NCBI GenBank assembly: GCA_035296325.1
Contig: DATHBD010000070.1
Span: 124,001-188,000, forward strand
Length of the DNA: 64,000 nt
Direction of reading: 5' to 3'
Source of the DNA: DATHBD01 sp035296325
GTDB taxonomy: Bacteria > Actinomycetota > Actinomycetes > Mycobacteriales > Micromonosporaceae
Under the pieces are notes generated by a model, which saw only the letters and a program-made list of their open reading frames with translations, was not told the origin of the DNA and ran no database searches. Positions 59,776 to 64,000 of this stretch are shown piece after piece. Every line of letters starts with the position of its first letter. Positions within the stretch are counted from its first letter, which is position 1. A program made the position numbers and the translations under genes.

Positions 59776-61077
59776 ATGTGTGGCATGGCTGCGATCGACT
59801 CACGCTCCGGCAGTTGGCGTGTCCGCTGGCGTTACGGCGGCACCCGCAGCGGTGCGTGGCAAACATCCACCTGGGCGGATGAAACCCTCGCCATTCAATG
59901 CAAGAAACTGTCTGAGGCACACAATCACGAGGTAACCGCCGAGGCAGTCGAAGCCATAATTCTCGGGACACCTTCCGTCCAAGAACAATCAGACCTAATG
60001 ACCGTTGAGGAATGGGCCGAGAAGTGGCTCAGCTCGCGGACCCGAATATCACCCGGGCAGCGTGACCGGTACCGCAGCCAACTACAGCGAGTGATCCTCC
60101 CCGCGATCGGGCACATCCCCCTCGACCGCGTCACCGGCATGGATGTCGTCGGAGTCCTCCAAGCCATCCGCGATGCCGGCCTGTCCGACGCGACCGCCAC
60201 CCGGTACTACTCCCTCATGCACTCCCTGTTCGGCGCCGCCGTGCGCGAAAAGATCATTGACGACAACCCCGCAGCCCGCACCGACTGGGTGCGGGGACTC
60301 ATTGCAGACGACGACACCCGCGATGACGGCGACGACCACGTGTACCTGTCCCCCGCCGAGTACCAAATGATCCGCGCGAACATGGCCCCCGACGCGCTGC
60401 CGCTGCTCGAGCTGCTTGCCGGCACCGGTGTGCGTTGGGGCGAGGCGACCGCGGTCAAGGTCGGGGCCGTCGCCCTGGACGAGTCGCCGGCGCTGATCCG
60501 GGTCCACCGGGCGTGGAAGATGAACGACCGCGCGAAGGTCGCCGAGGGCGAAGACCGCTGGTACCTGGGCGCCACGAAGGGCCGCACCCGTCGCACGTTG
60601 ACGATCGCCCCGTCGCTTGCGGGCCTGCTGCGCCCGCTGGTGGAGACGCTCGGCCCAGTCGTTGTCGGCCGCGAGGAGGAGGAGCTGCTCGTCACCGCCC
60701 CGGAGGGCGGTCGGGTCATCTACTCGAACTGGCGGAACCGGCGGTGGCTGCCAGCGCTCGCGGCGGCGGCCCGCTGCCCAACCCACCCGCCACTTCTCGC
60801 CGACGGAACCGCTGACCAAGGGCTACTCGCGGTGTCCGCCTGCGACTGCAGAACCCGGCTTCGGCAATGGCCCACGATCCACGACCTCCGGCATAGCCAC
60901 GCCGCTTGGCTGATCGCCGCTGGCCAGCCGATCGCAGCGGTGTCTCGCCGGCTAGGCCATCGCACGACCGAAATCACGGAGTTGATCTACGCCGGGATCC
61001 TGCCGCAGACCCAGGCCGACATCGCGGACGCTCTCGAGTCGGCGCTTACTGCGCCTGGCGGTGGTCCGGCGCGCTGA
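59776..61077 (+). CDS. Tyrosine recombinase/integrase of the integrative element
   Basis: 433 residues. SAM-like N-terminal domain (MTVEEWAEKWLSSRTRISPG) and a C-terminal catalytic domain with Arg in GTGVRWGEA, Lys in ATKGRTRRTL, His-x-x-Arg in HDLRHSHA, His in LGHRT and Tyr in LIYAGI. It catalyses integration and, with an excisionase, excision at the tRNA att site. Alternative start ATG at 59785. Its stop overlaps the end of a convergent gene by 32 bases. Confidence 0.92.
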   Translation: MCGMAAIDSRSGSWRVRWRYGGTRSGAWQTSTWADETLAIQCKKLSEAHNHEVTAEAVEAIILGTPSVQEQSDLMTVEEWAEKWLSSRTRISPGQRDRYRSQLQRVILPAIGHIPLDRVTGMDVVGVLQAIRDAGLSDATATRYYSLMHSLFGAAVREKIIDDNPAARTDWVRGLIADDDTRDDGDDHVYLSPAEYQMIRANMAPDALPLLELLAGTGVRWGEATAVKVGAVALDESPALIRVHRAWKMNDRAKVAEGEDRWYLGATKGRTRRTLTIAPSLAGLLRPLVETLGPVVVGREEEELLVTAPEGGRVIYSNWRNRRWLPALAAAARCPTHPPLLADGTADQGLLAVSACDCRTRLRQWPTIHDLRHSHAAWLIAAGQPIAAVSRRLGHRTTEITELIYAGILPQTQADIADALESALTAPGGGPAR

Positions 61078-61378
61078 ACTTGAAGACCCGGGCGTCCGTT
61101 CCGCCGGGGTCCGCTGGCCGGGATGTCCCGGCTCGGCTCTGCCGTTCGTAGAGCATCCCGTCGAGGAACGCCGCTCGGACCGGGGCGTGGTGCCTGCGTA
61201 TCGCGGCGACGACGGTGAGTGCGACGGCGGCGCCGACCGCGGCGGTGTGCAGGTTCGTCGGCATCCTTGGCACGCGTCGTGTGCTGGCGAGCAGGTCAGA
61301 GGCGGCGATGGCGAACCATGCGGCGATGGCGGCGCGGCGGTGGGTGTCGCGCTCCCCCACTTCGGTCAGCATGGTCAC
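61046..61378 (-). CDS. Small hypothetical membrane protein
   Basis: 110 residues. One or two membrane helices (RRAAIAAWFAIAASDLLAS and TAAVGAAVALTVVAAIRR) and a polar tail. Start GTG at 61378 (next ATG 61372). Convergent with the integrase. Probably an element gene of unknown function. Confidence 0.5.
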   Translation of the reverse strand: MTMLTEVGERDTHRRAAIAAWFAIAASDLLASTRRVPRMPTNLHTAAVGAAVALTVVAAIRRHHAPVRAAFLDGMLYERQSRAGTSRPADPGGTDARVFKFSAPDHRQAQ

Positions 61379-61430
61379 TAAGTTACCTAGCTGCGTTCCC
61401 GCGCGTGGGGCTTTCGCGCAGGTTGTCTGT

Positions 61431-61829
61431 TTACCCGGTGCGGTGGGCGCCGGCGCTGTCGGCGTTGGCCGCGTCGAGCACGTCGAGCAGCCCCAGCAGG
61501 GCTTTCTTCTGTTCGGGGCTGTAGTCGGTTGACCGGTCGATGGCGGCGCGGACATCCGCCGACGGCTCGATGTCCGGGGCTTCGAGGCCGGCGAGTTTGT
61601 ACGCCTCGTCATGTGGGATGGCGAGCACGTCAGCGAGCTTGAGGACGATCTGGCGGCGGATGCGGCGCTCGCGAGGCGGGGTCGTTTTGAGGCGGCTGAT
61701 CGTGGTCGCCGTGACACCGGACCGTTCGACGAGGTCCCGCTGGGACATGTTCTGCCGCTCTAGCTCGTCCTGGACGCGGAGCCAGAACAGGTAAGCGGGG
61801 CCGTGCTCTCTCGTCGCCACGCCCCGCAT
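61431..61829 (-). CDS. XRE-family helix-turn-helix regulator of the element
   Basis: 132 residues. WLRVQDELERQNMSQRDLVERSGVTATTISRLK is a clear lambda-repressor-like helix-turn-helix; the C-terminus is helical. ATG with GAGG upstream. It is divergent from the excisionase-like gene and the GTTAGCG repeats between 61907 and 61943 lie in the shared promoter region, so it is a likely repressor of that gene and possibly of integrase. Confidence 0.85.
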   Translation of the reverse strand: MRGVATREHGPAYLFWLRVQDELERQNMSQRDLVERSGVTATTISRLKTTPPRERRIRRQIVLKLADVLAIPHDEAYKLAGLEAPDIEPSADVRAAIDRSTDYSPEQKKALLGLLDVLDAANADSAGAHRTG

Positions 61830-61906
61830 TATTCCTCGCTGTGAGCGCTGGAGGCCACTTCGTGCGCCAACGTCCGCTCTCATGTGGTCCTTCGGGTGCA
61901 ATCCGC

Positions 61907-61943
61907 GTTAGCGTCTTGCCCTCTGTGTTAGCGTACGTTAGCG
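61907..61943. repeat. Three GTTAGCG repeats in the XRE/excisionase promoter region
   Basis: Identical GTTAGCG at 61907, 61927 and 61937 (spacings 20 and 10 bases, close to whole turns of the DNA helix), between the XRE gene and the excisionase-like gene start. Confidence 0.75.
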
Positions 61944-62000
61944 TAGTAAACGCAATGAGCGACGCATACGCGACGCTCTCCGCTGACGAACGGATCACCG

Positions 62001-62450
62001 ATGAACGCCGAAGAGGCCGCACGGCTCCTGCGGGTCAGCCGCGACACCGTCGCCCGGGCAGTCACCGGCCGCGGCCTCGGCGCAATACGCGCAGGCACCC
62101 GGCTCGAGATCACCACGGCGGCACTCGCCGACTACCTCACCAACACAGCCGTGGCTACACCAGGGAAGGACCGCGAACCGGTGGACGTCACCGACCTGCC
62201 GAAACTCATGACTCTCGAAGAGGTCGCAGCCGGCACGAACCTGCCCCTCACCTGGCTCCGCCGCGGCTGCCGCGCGGGCGAGCTCGCGCACCTGCGGCCC
62301 GGCAAGAAGGTCCTCATGGCCCCGGCGCACGTGTTCGCAGCCGTCGAAGCGGCGAGCCGGCCCGCGAAGGCGACCACTGCCCTCGATGAGGAACGCCGCC
62401 GCCGCGCTGGGCGGCGTCGGCCCCACCCGGCGCGGAACGCCGCCGCCTAG
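62001..62450 (+). CDS. Excisionase/AlpA-like DNA-binding protein with two helix-turn-helix units
   Basis: 149 residues. MNAEEAARLLRVSRDTVARAV is an excisionase/MerR-type helix-turn-helix, and a second one is visible at LMTLEEVAAGTNLPLTWLRR. Basic C-terminus. It probably acts as excisionase and/or transcription factor of the element. ATG at 62001; another ATG at 61955 begins a different frame and is not supported. Confidence 0.75.
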   Translation: MNAEEAARLLRVSRDTVARAVTGRGLGAIRAGTRLEITTAALADYLTNTAVATPGKDREPVDVTDLPKLMTLEEVAAGTNLPLTWLRRGCRAGELAHLRPGKKVLMAPAHVFAAVEAASRPAKATTALDEERRRRAGRRRPHPARNAAA

Positions 62451-62529
62451 CTGAAACGCCGAACGGCCGCCGCAGCAACGGCAGCCGTTCGAAAGCCCAA
62501 CCCCACAACCCGAAAAGAGGGCCGGACCT

Positions 62530-62883
62530 ATGGCTCAGCACATTACTCCCACCCCACGCAGCAACACCACCGCAGCCACGATCGCGGTAGTCCCAGTCAC
62601 CCAGAAGCTTCGCGACGAAGCACCCGACCTGCTGACAGTCCCCGACGCCTGCCACGTAATCACGGCCCGCGCCGCAGATGGTGACCTGCTCCGCATCTTC
62701 GACGTGATCGCCGAGTCGGACACGACCCTCGGCGCCCTGATCGAAGACGCGAAGAGGATCGCCGCCACAGTGGGCAGCTCCTGGGGCGGTGCCGAAGCGT
62801 CAACCCGGTTCGCCGAGGCCGCCGGCATCTCCTACCTCGGGATGGCATCGCAGGTCCACACCGAACTGTGGGGCAAGTCGTGA
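62530..62883 (+). CDS. Hypothetical protein of the element
   Basis: 117 residues with a GAGGG site upstream. Contains helical segments (LLRIFDVIAESDTTLGALIED, STRFAEAAGISYLGMAS). No family recognised. Its stop overlaps the GTG start of the SsgA-like gene (GTGA). Confidence 0.7.
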   Translation: MAQHITPTPRSNTTAATIAVVPVTQKLRDEAPDLLTVPDACHVITARAADGDLLRIFDVIAESDTTLGALIEDAKRIAATVGSSWGGAEASTRFAEAAGISYLGMASQVHTELWGKS

Positions 62884-63317
62884 ACGCCCGGGTCGCAACG
62901 ATCGAGCACCGCATCACCGGTGCGTTTCTCGACAAGGACTTGAACCCGACCGGCAAGACCACGCAGGCGACGTTCATGTACTGCAAGTTTGAGCCGTTCG
63001 CGATTCGGCTGGTGTTCCCCGCCGAGGCGATGGTGGGCAGTATCCCGGGAATCTGGGTCGGCGCGCGGTGCGTGCTGGGCGCTGGCTTGGTGGAGCCGTC
63101 GGGTCTGGGCGACATGCAGGTGTTCCCGCTCGAGGGGCGCCTGTCGGCTACGGCGATCCGCCTGGTCACGGAGAAGGGCGACGCGGTACTTCGGTACCCG
63201 ACGCGTGAGGTGCAGCGTTTCCTGGACGCCACGTACGACATGGTGCCGGCCGGGGCTGAGCCGACCTACCTCGACGTGGACGGCGTTGTTGAGCGGCTCC
63301 TCTCGGACGCGCGGTGA
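62880..63317 (+). CDS. SsgA family sporulation/cell-division regulator-like protein
   Basis: 145 residues from GTG 62880. The sequence follows the SsgA-family pattern: MYCKFEPFAIRLVFPAE, ARCVLGAGLVEPSGLGDMQV, GDAVLRYPTREVQRFLDATY and VPAGAEPTYLDVDGVVERLL. SsgA-like proteins control septation during sporulation by recruiting FtsZ-related proteins. On a mobile element it may modulate host division or be recruited for transfer in mycelium (inference). Overlaps neighbours at both ends. Confidence 0.78.
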   Translation: MNARVATIEHRITGAFLDKDLNPTGKTTQATFMYCKFEPFAIRLVFPAEAMVGSIPGIWVGARCVLGAGLVEPSGLGDMQVFPLEGRLSATAIRLVTEKGDAVLRYPTREVQRFLDATYDMVPAGAEPTYLDVDGVVERLLSDAR

Positions 63318-63493
63318 AGGCCTCGACGCGGGTGTTCGACCCGCAGGTCGCCGAGACAGTCCGGTTCATCGACGGGCCGTACGGCGAGTGGACGGTCCTT
63401 GACCGCGACCACGACGGGACGTGGTTCCTCGTGGGTCGGAAGGGCTCCACGCCGATCCGCGTGTCGAAGTGGCAGCTGCGAGCCGCGTCATGA
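63314..63493 (+). CDS. Small hypothetical protein of the element
   Basis: 59 residues (VKASTRVFDPQVAETVRFID...). GTG start overlapping the SsgA-like stop and ATGA overlap with the next gene. No family recognised; beta-rich by appearance. Confidence 0.6.
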   Translation: MKASTRVFDPQVAETVRFIDGPYGEWTVLDRDHDGTWFLVGRKGSTPIRVSKWQLRAAS

Positions 63494-63711
63494 GCCCCGT
63501 CGCCAGCGCCCAGATCGCAACAGCACGCGAGCTCGTCCGCGAGTTCCACGCCATCAGCCCCGCCGCGGCGGTCGAGTACGTGGCCCGGCTGCGGAAGACC
63601 GCCGAGGACTTCGTGGCTAACGAGCCCGGCACGAAATTGACCCACGCGTTCAGCCTGACGGCCGTCGCCGCCGAGGCCGCCCTGAAGGAAGCCTCCGGAG
63701 GTGCGCTGTGA
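63490..63711 (+). CDS. Small helical hypothetical protein of the element
   Basis: 73 residues, mostly helical (ATARELVREFHAISPAAAVEY). Start ATG overlaps the previous stop; stop overlaps the next GTG. No family recognised. Confidence 0.65.
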   Translation: MSPVASAQIATARELVREFHAISPAAAVEYVARLRKTAEDFVANEPGTKLTHAFSLTAVAAEAALKEASGGAL

Positions 63712-63899
63712 CCGCCCACGAGATCCGATCGCACCACCGCCGCACCGGCCTGGGTGACCTGCTCCGCGCCGCGACCGCCCGCCTCGCCGACCGCGACCGC
63801 CTCGACGAGGTGGAAGCCGACCAGCTCCTCGCCGACCTCGCCCCCATGGGCGCGGACCTGCCCGTCGACAAGACCACCGGGACGGGGTGGCCGACATGA
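63708..63899 (+). CDS. Small hypothetical protein of the element
   Basis: 63 residues (GLGDLLRAATARLADRDRL...), helical and acidic in its second half. Overlapping GTG start and stop with the neighbours. No family recognised. Confidence 0.6.
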   Translation: MTAHEIRSHHRRTGLGDLLRAATARLADRDRLDEVEADQLLADLAPMGADLPVDKTTGTGWPT

Positions 63900-64000
63900 G
63901 CACCCACCTGATCGTCACGTTCGACACGATCGCCGGCCCCATCGACTTCGGCCCGGTCGGCGCTGCGGCCACCGCCAGTTTCGAAATGGCCCGCCGAGGC
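63896..64000 (+). CDS. Hypothetical protein, partial at the right edge
   Basis: Opens MSTHLIVTFDTIAGPIDFG and continues past the window end. Start overlaps the previous stop, continuing the cascade of small genes. Not identifiable. Confidence 0.5.
   Translation, partial: MSTHLIVTFDTIAGPIDFGPVGAAATASFEMARRG

Noticed and set aside
61841..62389. 182-residue plus-strand frame beginning upstream of the excisionase-like gene
   Set aside because: Overlaps the XRE/excisionase control region and the helix-turn-helix gene in another frame; Arg/Pro-rich shadow.
1..64000. CRISPR arrays, rRNA genes or complete tRNA genes
   Set aside because: No regularly spaced direct repeats of array type and no rRNA sequence were seen; the only tRNA is the half gene at 59602-59655.
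1..64000. Secondary-metabolite (PKS/NRPS/RiPP) cluster
   Set aside because: No synthase, carrier or lanthipeptide-type genes are present; ligase-type genes at 2.9-7.6 kb fit a small-molecule amide pathway better.

Overview
The window is about 70% GC, has densely packed genes with many GTG and TTG starts and GTGA/ATGA stop-start overlaps, and encodes secreted streptogrisin-type proteases, an AA10 lytic polysaccharide monooxygenase, CBM2 and CBM13 carbohydrate-active enzymes, an EccB protein and an SsgA-like protein. This fits a mycelial actinobacterium, most probably Micromonosporaceae (inferred from gene style, not from a marker gene). It is chromosomal sequence on the left and a tRNA-linked integrative element on the right.

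Layout. 0-9 kb: a histidine phosphatase (cut by the window edge), then a minus-strand operon of a GCS2/ATP-grasp fusion ligase, an asparagine-synthase-type amidotransferase, an S9 peptidase and trmB, with a small palindromic element fused into the peptidase/trmB junction; then a 6-phosphofructokinase. 9-17.6 kb: secreted degradation genes (two paralogous serine proteases around an orphan eccB, an AA10-CBM2 oxygenase), an Hsp70-like ATPase with a propeller-like tail, and an aldo/keto reductase broken by one amber codon. 17.6-22 kb: a polyamine/iron-type ABC importer operon under a LacI-like operator. 22-28.7 kb: an EAL-DICT protein, a LURP-one protein, a diiron oxidase / glycosyltransferase / CDGSH group, and an SPFH / zinc-ribbon pair. 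28.7-33.2 kb: a sugar ABC operon divergent from a DeoR-type regulator. 33.2-44.8 kb: a small HTH protein, beta-carbonic anhydrase, GH29 fucosidase, GH5-CBM13 glycanase, a ferric-reductase-like flavoprotein, and a DUF4956 / VTC polyphosphate polymerase-like / surface beta-protein trio. 44.9-48.5 kb: an Rbs-type sugar importer with a clear promoter and palindromic operator. 48.7-53.3 kb: a recombinase remnant, a DHFR-like reductase, other decayed genes and a CBM2-beta-helix protein.

53.3-57.2 kb holds the most interesting locus. It is a three-gene overlapping operon of an NrtR-type Nudix regulator, a purine-nucleosidase-type enzyme with an extra C-terminal module, and a large four-helix membrane protein. 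The last two carry the same short GNAxVGFQA-type motif, which suggests they work together; a nucleotide-targeting conflict or stress system is the hypothesis. 57.2-59.6 kb is gene debris (DUF1501, MazG-like and others) next to a tRNA.

59.6-64 kb: the 3-prime half of a tRNA-Met(CAT) marks one end of an integrated element. A tyrosine integrase follows, then an XRE repressor divergent from an excisionase-like DNA-binding protein. GTTAGCG repeats occur both beside the att site and in the repressor promoter region. A cascade of tiny overlapping genes, one of them SsgA-like, runs off the right edge.
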